Numbered from the stretch's first letter, positions 26,218 through 36,864 are shown. The stretch: 64,000 bases of DNA from an uncultured Microbacterium sp. (GCF_900078385.1 NZ_FLQR01000010.1:1-64000), one strand, 5' to 3'. Notes: generated from the sequence alone by a model not told the origin. Numbers and translations are program-made.

Positions 26218-27915
26218 ATGGACACACCCACCCCGGGCTCGGCCCGACTGCGCGAACGGCCGTACGCCGACGTTCTCGTCATCGGCGGCGGCATCAACGG
26301 CCTGGCCACATTCCGCGATCTGGCGATGCAGGGCGTCGACGTCGCCCTCGTGGAGCGCGGCGACTTCGTCTCCGGCGCCTCGGCGGCATCCAGCCACATG
26401 ATCCACGGCGGCATCCGGTACCTCGAGAACGGCGAGTTCCGGCTCGTCCACGAGGCGGTGACCGAGCGCAACGCGCTGCTGCGGATCGCGCCGCACTACG
26501 TGCAGCCCCTGCAGACCACCATCCCGATCTACTCCACCTTCTCCGGCATCCTCTCCGCGCCGCTGCGGTTCCTCCGCCACGGCGCGGGCAAGCCGCGGGA
26601 GCGCGGGGCCGCGCTCATCAAGATCGGGCTCGTGATCTACGACTCCTTCTCGCGCGGCGGTGGCCGCGTCCCCCGGCACGAGTTCCACGGCCGCAAGCGC
26701 TCGCTGGCGCAGCTGCCGCAGCTGAACCCGACCGTCACGTACACCGCGACGTACTGGGACGCGTCGCTGCGCGACCCCGAGCGGCTCGCCCTCGACGTGC
26801 TGCGCGACGCGCTCGCCGCCGGCGGAGACAAGGCGCGGGCGGCCAACTACACGGCCGCCGTGGGCGCGGAGGGCGGCAAGGTCGTGCTGCGCGACGAGAC
26901 GGGGGAGGACTTCGCCTTCGCGGCATCCGTCGTCGTCAACGCCTCCGGTCCGTGGACCGACATCACCAACCACGCGCTCGGTGACCCCACCGCCCACATG
27001 GGCGGCACGAAGGGGTCGCACATCGTCCTCGACCACGACGAGCTGCTCGCCGCGACGGGCGGGCGGGAGCTCTTCTTCGAGCACTCCGACGGTCGCATCG
27101 TGCTCATCTACCCGCTGCATGGCCGCGTGCTCGTGGGCACCACCGACATCGAGCACGAGATGGGCGAGCCGATCGTGTGCACCGAGGTCGAGGTCGACTA
27201 CTTCTTCGAGCTCATCGGCCAGGTGTTCCCCGCGATCCCGGTGGACCGCTCGCACATCGTCCATCGCTTCGCGGGTGTCCGGCCGCTGCCGGGGCACGGC
27301 GACCTGGCGCCGGGCTTCGTCTCGCGCGACTACCGCATCGAGGCGACGAAGCTCCCCGGCCCCGTCGAGGCGACGGTCCTGAGTCTCGTCGGCGGCAAGT
27401 GGACCACGTTCCGCGCGTCCGCCGCCCACCTGGCCGACCGGGCGCTGGAGCTCCTCGCGCAGCCGCGTCGCCGCAGCACGAAGGGCGTGCCGATCGGCGG
27501 AGGGGTCGGGTACCCGCAGTCCGAGCGCGCGCGCCGCCAGTGGCTCGCACCGTACGCCGAGACGCTCGGGTTCGAGCGGGCCGCGCGTCTCCTCGACCGG
27601 TACGGCACCGTCGCTGCCGACGTGGCGGCGGCCATCGCCGCCGACCCGGACGACGCACCGCTGCAGACCGTGCCCCAGTTCAGCACGGGCGAACTCCGTC
27701 ACCTCGCCCGCACGGAGTGGGTCGCTCACCTCGACGACATCCTGCTGCGGCGCACCGGGATCGCGTTCCGCGGTGCGGCGACGCCCGAGGCCACGGCCGA
27801 GATCGCGGCGGCGGTCGCGCCCGTCTTCGGCTGGGACGATGCGACGCGGGATGCCGAAGCGGCGCGGGCGCTCGCGTCGGTGCGCTCAGCCGAGCCGGCG
27901 GCGCTCCGCGACTGA
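26218..27915 (+). CDS. glpD: Glycerol-3-phosphate dehydrogenase, aerobic FAD type
   Basis: A 565-residue flavoprotein. An FAD-binding GGGINGL motif lies near the N-terminus, SSHMIHGGIRYLENGEF and GLVIYD follow, and a C-terminal GlpD helical domain begins near 430. It oxidises glycerol-3-phosphate to dihydroxyacetone phosphate and passes electrons to quinone at the membrane. A GGAGG-like site and a TAGCCT -10 precede the ATG at 26218. The kinase glpK follows 58 bp downstream. Confidence 0.94.
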   Translation: MDTPTPGSARLRERPYADVLVIGGGINGLATFRDLAMQGVDVALVERGDFVSGASAASSHMIHGGIRYLENGEFRLVHEAVTERNALLRIAPHYVQPLQTTIPIYSTFSGILSAPLRFLRHGAGKPRERGAALIKIGLVIYDSFSRGGGRVPRHEFHGRKRSLAQLPQLNPTVTYTATYWDASLRDPERLALDVLRDALAAGGDKARAANYTAAVGAEGGKVVLRDETGEDFAFAASVVVNASGPWTDITNHALGDPTAHMGGTKGSHIVLDHDELLAATGGRELFFEHSDGRIVLIYPLHGRVLVGTTDIEHEMGEPIVCTEVEVDYFFELIGQVFPAIPVDRSHIVHRFAGVRPLPGHGDLAPGFVSRDYRIEATKLPGPVEATVLSLVGGKWTTFRASAAHLADRALELLAQPRRRSTKGVPIGGGVGYPQSERARRQWLAPYAETLGFERAARLLDRYGTVAADVAAAIAADPDDAPLQTVPQFSTGELRHLARTEWVAHLDDILLRRTGIAFRGAATPEATAEIAAAVAPVFGWDDATRDAEAARALASVRSAEPAALRD

Positions 27916-27922
27916 CGCGCGG

Positions 27923-27952
27923 TAGCGTGACAGGCAGACCTGCCCGCAGGTC
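27923..27952 (+). promoter_or_regulatory. Internal promoter and palindrome before glpK
   Basis: TAGCGT (27923-27928) is a -10 candidate. GACCTGC-CC-GCAGGTC (27937-27952), a perfect 7-bp inverted repeat, lies at the predicted start site. It could be an operator for a glycerol-responsive repressor or simply an mRNA hairpin. No -35 is clear. Confidence 0.4.
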
Positions 27953-27973
27953 ACGACTCGACGAGGAGGCCGC

Positions 27974-29512
27974 GTGGCAGACCATGTGATCGCGATCGAC
28001 CAGGGGACCACCTCGACCAGGGCGATCGTCTTCGACGTGAACGGGATGCCGGTCGCGACCGCCCAGCGGGAGCACGAGCAGATCTTCCCGCGCGCCGGCC
28101 GCGTCGAACACGACCCGGTCGAGATCTGGACGAACACGCAGTGGGTGCTCGCGCGCGCGCTCGGCCAGGCCGGGCTGAACGCCGCCGACATCGCCGCGAT
28201 CGGCGTCACGAACCAGCGCGAGACCGCCGTCGTCTGGGACCGTCGCACCGGACGGCCCGTGCACAACGCGATCGTCTGGCAGGACACCCGGACGCAGCCG
28301 CACATCGATGAGCTCATCGCGGCACACGGCGTGGACGCGTACGCCGACACGACGGGCCTGCCCCTGGCCACGTACTTCTCCGCGTCCAAGGTGGGCTGGA
28401 TCCTCGACAACGTCGAGGGCGCCCGCGCCGCCGCGGACGCGGGCGACCTCATGTTCGGGACGACCGACACCTGGGTGGTGTGGAACCTGACGGGCGGCCG
28501 GGACGGCGGCATCCACGTCACGGACGTCACGAACGCGAGTCGCACCCTCCTGATGGACCTCCATACGCTCGAGTGGTCGGACGACCTCCTCGCGGTGTGG
28601 GGCATCCCGCGGGTGATGCTGCCGGAGATCCGGTCGTCCTCCGAGATCGTCGGCGAGGTGCAGCTGCCGGGCGTGCTGCGCGGCGTTCCGATCGCCGGGA
28701 TCCTCGGCGACCAGCAGGCCGCCACGTTCGGGCAGGCCGCGTTCGAGGCGGGGGAGTCGAAGAACACCTACGGCACGGGGAACTTCCTGCTCGTCGGCAC
28801 GGGCACCGAGATCGTCCGGTCCGAGGCGGGTCTCATCACGACCGTCGCGTACCGGCTCGGCGAGGAGCCGGCCCGCTACGCGCTGGAGGGCTCGATCGCC
28901 GTGACCGGCTCGCTCGTGCAGTGGCTGCGCGACAACCTCGGCATCATCCGCCGCTCCGAAGAGGTCGAGACCCTCGCCGCGTCGGTCGAGGACAACGGCG
29001 GCGCGTACTTCGTGCCGGCGTTCTCGGGCCTGTTCGCTCCGTACTGGCGGCCCGATGCACGTGGCGCGCTCGTGGGTCTCACCCGCTACGTCACGAAGGC
29101 GCACATCGCGCGCGCCGCGCTGGAGTCCACCGCCTTCCAGACCCGCGACGTCATCGAGGCCGTCGTCTCCGACACCGGGCGCGCGCTCGCGGAGCTGCGC
29201 GTGGACGGCGGGATGACGCGCAACGACGCCCTCATGCAGTTCCAGGCCGACATCCTGGGACTCCCGGTCGTCCGGCCGGAGATCGTCGAGACGACCGCGC
29301 TCGGCGCGGCATACGCCGCCGGACTCGCCGTCGGCGTCTGGCCCGATCTCGACGCGCTGCGCGCCCAGTGGCGCGAGGACGTCCGCTTCGAGCCGCGGAT
29401 GGCGGAGGAGGAGCGGGAGCGGCGCTACCGCCTGTGGAAGAAGGCCGTCGCGAAGTCGCTCGACTGGGTCGACGACGACGCGCGCATCATGATGGGCACG
29501 ACCGGGTCCTGA
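27974..29512 (+). CDS. glpK: Glycerol kinase
   Basis: A 512-residue FGGY-family kinase with the phosphate-binding [10 protein letters not shown] at the N-terminus, GVTNQRET, and late FGGY motifs [15 protein letters not shown] and [12 protein letters not shown]. It phosphorylates glycerol with ATP to feed GlpD. GAGGAGG precedes the GTG at 27974. A GlpF facilitator is not present in the window. Confidence 0.95.
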   Translation: MADHVIAIDQGTTSTRAIVFDVNGMPVATAQREHEQIFPRAGRVEHDPVEIWTNTQWVLARALGQAGLNAADIAAIGVTNQRETAVVWDRRTGRPVHNAIVWQDTRTQPHIDELIAAHGVDAYADTTGLPLATYFSASKVGWILDNVEGARAAADAGDLMFGTTDTWVVWNLTGGRDGGIHVTDVTNASRTLLMDLHTLEWSDDLLAVWGIPRVMLPEIRSSSEIVGEVQLPGVLRGVPIAGILGDQQAATFGQAAFEAGESKNTYGTGNFLLVGTGTEIVRSEAGLITTVAYRLGEEPARYALEGSIAVTGSLVQWLRDNLGIIRRSEEVETLAASVEDNGGAYFVPAFSGLFAPYWRPDARGALVGLTRYVTKAHIARAALESTAFQTRDVIEAVVSDTGRALAELRVDGGMTRNDALMQFQADILGLPVVRPEIVETTALGAAYAAGLAVGVWPDLDALRAQWREDVRFEPRMAEEERERRYRLWKKAVAKSLDWVDDDARIMMGTTGS

Positions 29513-29522
29513 GCCGCGTCCG

Positions 29523-30386
29523 TCACTTGAGCAGACGGGAAAGGCGCCGGTCGGCCAGGATCTTGCCGCCGGTCTGACACGTCGCGCAGTATTCCAGGCT
29601 GTTGTCGGCGAAGAACACCGAGCGCACCGTGTCGCCGCACACCGGGCACGTCTCGCCGCGCCGCCCGTGCACGGCCATCCCCCGGCGCTTGGCGTCCTTG
29701 AGGTCGGCGGGCGGCTTACCCGACGCGGTGGCGACCGCGTCGGCGACCGTGTCGCGGAGTGCCGCGTAGAGTCGGTCGATCTCGGCATCCGTCAGCGTCG
29801 CGGCCAGCGCGTAGGGCGACATCTTCGCGACGTGGAGGATCTCGTCGGAGTACGCGTTGCCGATGCCGGCGATCACCGACTGGTCGCGGAGGACGCCCTT
29901 GATCTGCGTCCGCCGCCCCGCCAGCAAGCCCGCGAACACGTCGCGGGTGAAGGTCTCGTCGAGCGGGTCGGGGCCGAGGCGGGCGATGCCGGGGACGTCC
30001 TGCGGGTCGCGGGCCGCGTACACGGCCAGCGATTTCTTCGTGCCGGCCTCGGTGAGGTCGAAGCCCGAGCCGTCGTCGAAGCCGACCCGCAGCGCGATGG
30101 GCGTCTTGCCGGGGCGGATGAGCGCGGGCGACAACTGGTCGTACCACCGCAGCCATCCGGCCTTGGCGAGGTGGAAGACGAGGTGGATGCCGGCATCCGT
30201 CGAGAGGTCGACGAACTTGCCGTGCCGCGCGGCACCCGTGACGGTCGCGCCGCGCAGCGCGTCGATCGGCGGGTCGTAGGTCTTCAGAGCCGCGATGTTC
30301 GCGACGGAGACCTTCGTGACGGTCAGGCCCGTCACGCGCTCGCCGAGGTAGTCGACGAGGCCCTGCACTTCCGGCATCTCCGGCAT
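29523..30386 (-). CDS. Fpg/Nei family DNA glycosylase / AP lyase
   Basis: A 287-residue repair enzyme. The N-terminus MPEMPEVQ gives the catalytic Pro2-Glu3 pair of the family (usually MPELPE). GKFV holds the conserved Lys, the helix-two-turn-helix lies in IAGIGNAYSDEIL, and a C-terminal zinc finger has CPVC then CATC with QTGGKILADRR. It excises oxidised bases and nicks the abasic site. CAGGAT lies 6 bases before the ATG, a possible leaderless start. It converges on glpK with a 10-bp gap. Confidence 0.9.
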   Translation of the reverse strand: MPEMPEVQGLVDYLGERVTGLTVTKVSVANIAALKTYDPPIDALRGATVTGAARHGKFVDLSTDAGIHLVFHLAKAGWLRWYDQLSPALIRPGKTPIALRVGFDDGSGFDLTEAGTKKSLAVYAARDPQDVPGIARLGPDPLDETFTRDVFAGLLAGRRTQIKGVLRDQSVIAGIGNAYSDEILHVAKMSPYALAATLTDAEIDRLYAALRDTVADAVATASGKPPADLKDAKRRGMAVHGRRGETCPVCGDTVRSVFFADNSLEYCATCQTGGKILADRRLSRLLK

Positions 30387-30419
30387 GCCGTCATCCTGCC
30401 ACGGCCTGCCGACCTCGGG

Positions 30420-30986
30420 TCAGTCCCCGAGCACGTCCCACTGCTGGGGTTCGCGGTCGTCGCGGGGGAGGAGCCCCGCGATCCAGCCGTCGTCGCGGCG
30501 GCCGGCGCCGTTGGCGAGGGCCGCGCGGATGAGCCCCTCGTACCGGAAGCCGAGGGTGCGGGCGGCCCGCGCCGAGGCGGTGTTGCCGACGACGGCCCGC
30601 CACTCGATGCGCGCGAGGCCGAGGCCGTCGGTCGAGAACCCCCAGTCGACGACGGCCCGGCACGCCTCGGTGAGGAGGCCCTTCTTGCGGTAGGCGGAGG
30701 CCATCCAGTAGCCGATCTCGGCGTCGCCGCGCCCGAGGTGGTGCAGGCCCACCATCCCGGTCAGGGCGCCGTTCAGCCGGATCGCCCAGGTCGCCTCCGA
30801 GCCGGACTCCCACCACTGCGCGCTCTTGGCCACGAAGCCGACGGCGTGCTCGCGCTCGTACGGCTGGGGCACCGTCGTGTACCGCTGGATGTCGCGGTCC
30901 TGGCAGGCCCCGAAGATGGCGTCGACGTCGGCATCGGTCGGCGGGGAGAGTACGAGTCGCGCCGTGGTCAGCGTCACCGGTTCCAT
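30420..30986 (-). CDS. GNAT acetyltransferase, RimJ/RimL type
   Basis: A 188-residue acetyltransferase of the RimJ/RimL type. It starts LTTARLVLSPPTDAD, has the EIGYWMASAYRKKGLLTEA acetyl-CoA loop and N-x2-S-x2 in VGNTASARAARTLGF. The substrate may be a protein N-terminus or a small amine. TAGGGT lies 6 bases upstream of the ATG at 30986, so the message is probably leaderless. The upstream 371-bp gap to the DUF559 gene carries inverted repeats only. Confidence 0.82.
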   Translation of the reverse strand: MEPVTLTTARLVLSPPTDADVDAIFGACQDRDIQRYTTVPQPYEREHAVGFVAKSAQWWESGSEATWAIRLNGALTGMVGLHHLGRGDAEIGYWMASAYRKKGLLTEACRAVVDWGFSTDGLGLARIEWRAVVGNTASARAARTLGFRYEGLIRAALANGAGRRDDGWIAGLLPRDDREPQQWDVLGD

Positions 30987-31010
30987 CCCGTCACCCTATC
31001 GACGACGCAC

Positions 31011-31087
31011 GCGCCGCAACTCCGCCTTGACGGGTTCGCGGTCGTCGTGTCGCGTCCATGCCCCCCGCATCGGCGGAGTTGTTGCAC
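31011..31087. repeat. CAACTCCGCC palindromic repeat, copy 1
   Basis: GCGCCGCAACTCCGCC (31011-31026) faces GGCGGAGTTGTTGCAC (31072-31087) across about 45 bp. The arms pair over most of their length. Two more copies lie at 31161 and 32262, around the DUF559 gene. Confidence 0.7.
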
Positions 31088-31160
31088 GAGTGCACGGCGT
31101 GACACGGTCCCTTCCCGCCCGCCCGCGCGCACGCGGGCGGAGCCCCGCGACCCCCTCGCG

Positions 31161-31236
31161 TGCCACAACTCCGCCTCCGCGGCCACCGGCCCGGACGAAC
31201 GACCGGAATCGGCGCTGTGAGGCGGAGTCACGGCAC
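31161..31236. repeat. CAACTCCGCC palindromic repeat, copy 2
   Basis: TGCCACAACTCCGCC (31161-31175) faces GGCGGAGTCACGGCAC (31221-31236). Same orientation and arm spacing as copy 1, separated from it by 73 bp. Confidence 0.65.
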
Positions 31237-31357
31237 AGGTCCGGCGGCCGGATCGTGCCGGGCGCCGCCTCCTCCCCATCCGGACGGGCCGTCCTCGCTC
31301 TCCCCGGATCGTGACCCCGGTGTCCATCGGGCCGGGCGGTCCGGCCACCGTGTCCGG

Positions 31358-32221
31358 ATGATCGGCCCTTACGACTTCGCCACTCGCGCCGACCTCGTCG
31401 CCGCGGGCTTCTCCCGCCGGACGCTCGCTGCGGCGCTCACCAGCGGACACATCGTCCGCGCCCGGCGCGACAGGTACCTGACGGCATCGGCCCCGCCCGC
31501 GCTCCTGGAGGCGGTGCGCGTGGGCGGCCGGCTGACCTGCCTCAGTCTGCTGCAGCTGCTCGGCGTCTTCGTCCACACGAACACGGTCACCCACGTACAC
31601 GTCGTCCGCGGCGCGAGCCGGTTGCGCTCAGCGACGAATCCGGCCCGACCGCTCGAAGCGCGCCGGATTCGCGCGAGCCGGGTCCACTGGATGCCGCTCA
31701 TCCGATCGGACCGCGGGCACAGCGCGTGCGTCGACATCGTCGACGCGCTCGTGCACGCCGTGCGATGCCAGCCGGCGCGCTACGCGGTGGCATCCCTCGA
31801 CAGTGCCCTCCACTTGAGGCTCATCGGCGAGGTCGAGATCGCCGAGATCTTCGCGGCGCTGCCGCGCAGATTCGCGGTACTCCGCAGACTCGTCGACGGG
31901 CGGGCGGAGTCCGGCACGGAGACCCTCGTGCGACTGATCGCCCGCTCGCTCGGCTGCCGGGTCGAGCTCCAGGTCTTCTTCGAGGGCGTGGGCCGCGTCG
32001 ACCTGGTCATCGACGGGTGGCTCGTCGTCGAGTGCGACAGCAAGGAGTTCCACGAGTCCTGGGCGCAGCAGGTCAAGGACCGCGCACGCGACGCCGCCTT
32101 GGCCGCGCGGGGCTGCACGTCGTTGCGGTTCACTGCCGCGCAGGTCCTCTACCGGCCCGAGGAGGTCGTCGCCGCGTTGCGCGGACTCAGCTCCGCGCAC
32201 CGCCGCTGCCGGGTGTCCTGA
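31358..32221 (+). CDS. DUF559 (Vsr-like PD-(D/E)xK) protein with AbiEi-type N-terminal winged helix
   Basis: A 287-residue protein with two parts. Residues 1-70 resemble the winged helix of type IV antitoxins and related proteins (RADLVAAGFSRRTLAAALTSG then RRDRYLT). Residues 190-280 form a DUF559/Vsr-like endonuclease fold: VDLVIDGWLVVECDSKEFH gives the acidic residues and the Lys of PD-(D/E)xK. No partner toxin lies beside it, and these genes are common orphans in actinobacteria. The ATG at 31358 is chosen over the longer track start, which reads through repeat DNA. Function is unknown; defence or repair is a guess. Confidence 0.75.
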   Translation: MIGPYDFATRADLVAAGFSRRTLAAALTSGHIVRARRDRYLTASAPPALLEAVRVGGRLTCLSLLQLLGVFVHTNTVTHVHVVRGASRLRSATNPARPLEARRIRASRVHWMPLIRSDRGHSACVDIVDALVHAVRCQPARYAVASLDSALHLRLIGEVEIAEIFAALPRRFAVLRRLVDGRAESGTETLVRLIARSLGCRVELQVFFEGVGRVDLVIDGWLVVECDSKEFHESWAQQVKDRARDAALAARGCTSLRFTAAQVLYRPEEVVAALRGLSSAHRRCRVS

Positions 32222-32261
32222 GTCCCCCCGTTTCGCCGCACGCGGACGGGCGGACGTCCAC

Positions 32262-32333
32262 CAACTCCGCCAGCGCCCAGGCGCATCGGCCGCCGCGAGT
32301 GGCCGGACGCCCGCTCAGGCGGAGTTGCGGCAC
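32262..32333. repeat. CAACTCCGCC palindromic repeat, copy 3
   Basis: CAACTCCGCC (32262-32271) faces AGGCGGAGTTGCGGCAC (32317-32333). It sits between the convergent DUF559 and trpS genes and may also serve as a transcription end. Confidence 0.65.
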
Positions 32334-32393
32334 CCCGGGCCTCGGCAGCCGCGCCGCGCGCGGCGGCATCGGTCAGGCCGAGACCTCAACGCC

Positions 32394-33398
32394 TCAGACG
32401 CGGCGGAGGAGGCCCATCTTGTCGTAGACGTCGGCGAGGGTCTTGTCGGCGACCTCGTCGGCGCGGGCGGCGTTGGCTGCGAGGACGCGGTCGAGCTCGG
32501 CGGGGTCGTCCAGCAGCTCGAGCGCGCGCCGGCGCACCGGGCCGAACTCCTCCACGACGACCTCGGCGAGACCCTTCTTGAAGTCGCCGTAGCCGCGGCC
32601 CGCGTACTCGTCCTCGATCGCCGGGATCTGCCGGCCCGTGAGGGCGGCGTAGATGACCAGCAGGTTCGACACCCCGGGCTTGGCCTCGCGGTCGTACCGC
32701 ACCGAACCCTCGGAGTCGGTCACGGCCCGCATGATCTTCTTCGCCGACAGGGCGGGGTCATCGAGCAGCCACAGGACGCCGGCATCCGACTCGGCGGACT
32801 TCGACATCTTCGCCGTCGGCAGCTGCAGGTCGTAGATGCGCGCGGTGTCCTGCTGGATGACGGGGATCGGCACCCGGAAGGCCTCGCCGTAGCGGGCGTT
32901 GAACCGCTCCGCGAGGTCGCGGGTCAGCTCGACGTGCTGCTTCTGGTCGTCGCCCACCGGCACGATGTCGCTCTGGTACAGCAGGATGTCGGCGGCCATG
33001 AGCACCGGGTAGGTGAAGAGGCCCACATTCGTGGCATCGGCGCCGTAGCGCTGCGACTTGTCCTTGAACTGCGTCATCCGCGACGCCTCGCCGAAGCCGG
33101 TGATCGTGGAGAGGATCCACGCGAGCTCGGCGTGCGCGCGGACATGCGACTGCACGTAGAGCGTCGACTTCGACGGCTCGATGCCGGCGGCGATGTACTG
33201 CGCGGCCGTGCGGCGCGTCTTCTCGCGCAGCTCCGACGGGTCGTTCGGCTGCGTCAGGGCGTGCAGGTCGACCACCGAGAAGTAGGCGTCGTAGGACTCC
33301 TGCAGGTCCCGCCACTGCATGAGCGCCCCGATGTAGTTGCCGATCTGGAGGGAATCGGCGGAGGGTTGCATACCGGAGTACAGGCGGGGTTTGCTCAC
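32394..33398 (-). CDS. trpS: Tryptophanyl-tRNA synthetase
   Basis: A 334-residue class I synthetase. The HIGH-type motif is in PSADSLQIGNYIG, the KMSKS loop in TAKMSKSAES, and GDDQKQHVELTRDLAERFN is diagnostic. It charges tRNA-Trp. The GTG at 33398 lies exactly 6 bases after TAGGAT (33410-33405) with no ribosome site, so the transcript is probably leaderless. It is divergent from ppsR. Confidence 0.95.
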   Translation of the reverse strand: MSKPRLYSGMQPSADSLQIGNYIGALMQWRDLQESYDAYFSVVDLHALTQPNDPSELREKTRRTAAQYIAAGIEPSKSTLYVQSHVRAHAELAWILSTITGFGEASRMTQFKDKSQRYGADATNVGLFTYPVLMAADILLYQSDIVPVGDDQKQHVELTRDLAERFNARYGEAFRVPIPVIQQDTARIYDLQLPTAKMSKSAESDAGVLWLLDDPALSAKKIMRAVTDSEGSVRYDREAKPGVSNLLVIYAALTGRQIPAIEDEYAGRGYGDFKKGLAEVVVEEFGPVRRRALELLDDPAELDRVLAANAARADEVADKTLADVYDKMGLLRRV

Positions 33399-33549
33399 CG
33401 GACAATCCTACGGGCGCGGATGCCGGCACCCGCGCCGCGGGCCGGCGCCGGGCGTCGGGTTATGCACGGCCCGTAGCCGCGCGCTCCCCCGTCCCGGGAG
33501 TACCGTGAAGGGTGCGGCAAGGACCGCCGCACCGACCGGAAGTCGGACG

Positions 33550-34407
33550 ATGATCGACTCCACTGCGCCTCTGGGTACCGGCGCGACGCCGGTTGCTCCG
33601 CCGCGCCGTGCGGCCTTCTTCGTCTCCGACAGCACCGGGATCACGGCCGAGACGCTGGGCAGCGCGCTGCTGGTGAATTTCCCCGGCATCGCGTTCGACC
33701 ATCACACCATCCCGTTCGTCGACACCGCGTCGCGCGCCGCGGCGGTCGTCGCCGAGGTCGAGCGCGCCGCGGCCGCCGGCCAGGGCCCCATCATCTTCAC
33801 GACCGTCAAGCAGGCGTCGCTGCGCGCGCTGCTGGCGGCGGCGCCCGCGGTCACGATCGACCTGCTCGCGGGTCACCTGGTCGAACTCGAGCGCGCACTC
33901 GGCACAACGGCATCCGAGCAGCTCGGCCAGTACCACGGCGTCGGAGACCTCGAGAAGTACCACGCGCGGATGCGCGCGGTGGAGTACGCGATCGAGCACG
34001 ACGACGGGCAGAGCGCGCGTGCGCTCGACCTCGCCGACGTCATCGTCATCGCGCCGAGCCGGTGCGGGAAGACCCCCACGACGATGTACCTGGCGCTGCA
34101 GTACGGCCTCCTCGTCGCCAACTACCCGCTCACCGACGACGACTTCCCCACCGAGGGGCTTCCGCGCACCGTCGCGCGGTACGCCGCGCGGTGCTTCGGG
34201 CTGACCACGACGCCGCTGCGCCTCAGCCAGGTGCGTCACGAACGCCGGCCCAGCTCGCGATACGCGAGCCTCGCCCAGTGCACCCTCGAGCTGCGTCGCG
34301 CCGAGGAGCTGTACCGGCGCCACCGCATCCCGTTCCTGAATTCCTCGACGAAAAGCGTCGAGGAGATGTCGGCCGTCATCATGCAGACCATGAAGCTGCG
34401 GACGTGA
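33550..34407 (+). CDS. ppsR: PEP synthase regulatory kinase/pyrophosphorylase (DUF299)
   Basis: A 285-residue regulator with [15 protein letters not shown] at the start of its fold, the P-loop [15 protein letters not shown] and the C-terminal [11 protein letters not shown]. These proteins inactivate PEP synthase or pyruvate phosphate dikinase by ADP-dependent phosphorylation and reactivate it with phosphate. It lies 26 bp upstream of ppsA, its evident target. TACCGT at 33501 is a likely -10, giving a short leader before the ATG at 33550. Confidence 0.92.
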   Translation: MIDSTAPLGTGATPVAPPRRAAFFVSDSTGITAETLGSALLVNFPGIAFDHHTIPFVDTASRAAAVVAEVERAAAAGQGPIIFTTVKQASLRALLAAAPAVTIDLLAGHLVELERALGTTASEQLGQYHGVGDLEKYHARMRAVEYAIEHDDGQSARALDLADVIVIAPSRCGKTPTTMYLALQYGLLVANYPLTDDDFPTEGLPRTVARYAARCFGLTTTPLRLSQVRHERRPSSRYASLAQCTLELRRAEELYRRHRIPFLNSSTKSVEEMSAVIMQTMKLRT

Positions 34408-34433
34408 CGGTCCTGATTCGAGGAGACAGTGAC

Positions 34434-36845
34434 ATGACCAACATCCTGTGGTTCCACGAGATCGGCATGGCCGACCTGCCCCAGGTGGGCGGCAAGAACG
34501 CGTCGCTCGGGGAGATGGTCTCCGAGCTCGCCGACGCCGGCGTGCGGGTGCCGGGGGGCTTCGCGACGACGGCCGACGCGTACCGCACGTTCCTGGAGAC
34601 CGACGACCTCGCCGGGCGCATCCAGACCGCGGTCGGCGCGCTCGACATCGACGATGTCGCCGAGCTCGCCCGTGTCGGCGCGCAGGTGCGGCAGTGGATC
34701 GAGGAGCAGCCGTTCCCGCCGGCGCTGGACCGCGACATCCGGGAGGCGTTTGCGCAGCTCCTCGCCGCCGACCCCGACCCGGACCGCGTCACGTGGGCCG
34801 TCCGCTCCAGCGCGACGGCCGAAGACCTCCCGGACGCGTCCTTCGCGGGGCAGCAGGAGACCTTCCTCAACATCGGCGGCGTCGACAACATCGTGCAGGC
34901 GGTGCACCACGTGTTCGCCTCGCTCTACAACGACCGCGCGATCGCGTACCGCGTGCACCACGGCTTCGACCACTTCGACGTCGCGCTCTCCGCCGGCGTC
35001 CAGCGCATGGTGCGCGCGGACGTCGGTGCCTCCGGCGTCATGTTCACAGTGGACACCGAGTCCGGGTTCGACCGTGCGGTGTTCATCACGAGCGCGTACG
35101 GACTCGGCGAGGCCGTCGTGCAGGGCGCCGTCAACCCGGATGAGTTCTACGTCTACAAGCCGAGCCTGCGCGAGGGCCGCCCCGCGATCCTCAAGCGGCA
35201 GGTCGGGGAGAAGGCCGTCGCGATGCGGTACACCGCGGGCACCGCGGCCGGTTCGTCGACCGAGTTCGTCGACGTCCCCGCGGCCGATCGTGTGCACTTC
35301 AGCATCACGGATGCCGAGGTGCACGAGCTCGCCCGGCACGCCCTGGTGATCGAGGACCATTACGGCCGCGCGATGGACATCGAGTGGGCCCGGGACGGCG
35401 TCGACGGCAAGCTGTACATCCTGCAGGCTCGACCGGAGACGGTGGTGTCGCGCGACGACGGCGCGATCCTGCGCCGGTTCGTGCTGAAGGAGCGCGGCAC
35501 CGTGCTCGTCACCGGCCGCGCGATCGGGCAGCGGGTGGGCGCCGGTCCGGTCAGGGTGCTGGAGAGCATCGCGCACATGGACCGGTTCCAGCCCGGCGAC
35601 GTGCTCGTGGCCGACATGACCGACCCGGACTGGGAGCCCATCATGAAGCGGGCCTCCGCGATCGTCACGAACCGCGGCGGGCGCACGTGTCACGCCGCGA
35701 TCATCGCGCGCGAGCTCGGCATCCCCGCCGTCGTCGGCACGGGGTACGCGACGCGCACGCTCCGCGACGGCACCGACGTGACCGTCTCCTGCGCGGAGGG
35801 CGACGACGGCTTCGTCTACGACGGGATCCTCGACGTCGCCGAGGAGGAGACGCACCTCGACGCCATGCCCGAGATCCCCGTGAAGATCATGATGAACGTC
35901 GGCACCCCCGATCAGGCGTTCAGCTTCTCGAAGCTGCCGCACCGCGGGGTGGGCCTGGCCCGTCTCGAGTTCATCATCAACCGGCAGATCGGGGTGCACC
36001 CGCGGGCGCTGCTGGAGCGCGACAGCCTGCCGGCCGAGGTGCGCGAGGAGGTCGACCGGATGACGGCGGCGTACCCGAACCCCCGGGAGTACTTCGTGCA
36101 GCGGATCGCCGAGGGGGTCTCGATGATCGCCGCCGCGTTCGCGCCGTGGCCCGTCATCGTGCGGATGAGCGACTTCAAGACCAACGAGTACGCCAACCTC
36201 CTGGGCGGCGACCGCTACGAGCCGCACGAGGAGAACCCGATGATGGGCTGGCGCGGCGCATCCCGCTACGTGTCGCCCGACTTCCGCGCGTGCTTCGACA
36301 TGGAGTGCGAGGCGCTGCGGTTCGTGCGGGATGAGATGGGTCTGACCAACCTGAAGATCATGATCCCGTTCGTGCGCACGGTGGCCGAGGGTGCGGCGGT
36401 GGTGGAGCTGCTCGCGGAGAACGGGCTGCGCCGCGGCGAGAACGGACTCGAGGTCGTGATGATGTGCGAGGTGCCGTCCAACGCGCTGCTGGCCGACGAG
36501 TTCCTCGACGTCTTCGACGGGTTCTCGATCGGCTCCAACGACATGACCCAGCTCGTCCTGGGTCTGGACCGCGACTCGGCGCTCGTCGCGGCGACCTTCG
36601 ACGAGCGCGACCCCGCCGTGCTGCGGGTGCTCCAGATGGCGATCGACGCGTGCCGGCGTCGGGGGAAGTACATCGGCATCTGCGGTCAGGGTCCGTCCGA
36701 CCACCCGGACCTCGCCGAGTGGCTCGTCGCGCAGCAGATCGAGTCGATGTCGCTGAACCCCGACACCGTCGTCCAGACGTGGCTGCGTATCGCGGCGAAG
36801 CTCGCGGAGAAGGATGCGGCCAGGGAGGTGCAGCCGAGCCGGTGA
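34434..36845 (+). CDS. ppsA: Phosphoenolpyruvate synthase
   Basis: An 803-residue three-domain enzyme: ATP-grasp domain (about 1-340; [31 protein letters not shown]), swivelling phosphohistidine domain with [14 protein letters not shown] (H420), and C-terminal PEP/pyruvate barrel ([18 protein letters not shown]). It makes PEP from pyruvate and ATP. GAGGAG precedes the ATG at 34434. With PckG it gives the cell two routes to PEP for growth on aromatics, acetate or nucleosides. Confidence 0.95.
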   Translation: MTNILWFHEIGMADLPQVGGKNASLGEMVSELADAGVRVPGGFATTADAYRTFLETDDLAGRIQTAVGALDIDDVAELARVGAQVRQWIEEQPFPPALDRDIREAFAQLLAADPDPDRVTWAVRSSATAEDLPDASFAGQQETFLNIGGVDNIVQAVHHVFASLYNDRAIAYRVHHGFDHFDVALSAGVQRMVRADVGASGVMFTVDTESGFDRAVFITSAYGLGEAVVQGAVNPDEFYVYKPSLREGRPAILKRQVGEKAVAMRYTAGTAAGSSTEFVDVPAADRVHFSITDAEVHELARHALVIEDHYGRAMDIEWARDGVDGKLYILQARPETVVSRDDGAILRRFVLKERGTVLVTGRAIGQRVGAGPVRVLESIAHMDRFQPGDVLVADMTDPDWEPIMKRASAIVTNRGGRTCHAAIIARELGIPAVVGTGYATRTLRDGTDVTVSCAEGDDGFVYDGILDVAEEETHLDAMPEIPVKIMMNVGTPDQAFSFSKLPHRGVGLARLEFIINRQIGVHPRALLERDSLPAEVREEVDRMTAAYPNPREYFVQRIAEGVSMIAAAFAPWPVIVRMSDFKTNEYANLLGGDRYEPHEENPMMGWRGASRYVSPDFRACFDMECEALRFVRDEMGLTNLKIMIPFVRTVAEGAAVVELLAENGLRRGENGLEVVMMCEVPSNALLADEFLDVFDGFSIGSNDMTQLVLGLDRDSALVAATFDERDPAVLRVLQMAIDACRRRGKYIGICGQGPSDHPDLAEWLVAQQIESMSLNPDTVVQTWLRIAAKLAEKDAAREVQPSR

Positions 36846-36864
36846 CCGCCGCGGCCGCCCGGAC

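Noticed and set aside
31160-31357. N-terminal extension of the DUF559 protein to 31160
   Set aside because: The stretch reads through repeat DNA, and the AbiEi-like head begins properly at the ATG at 31358.
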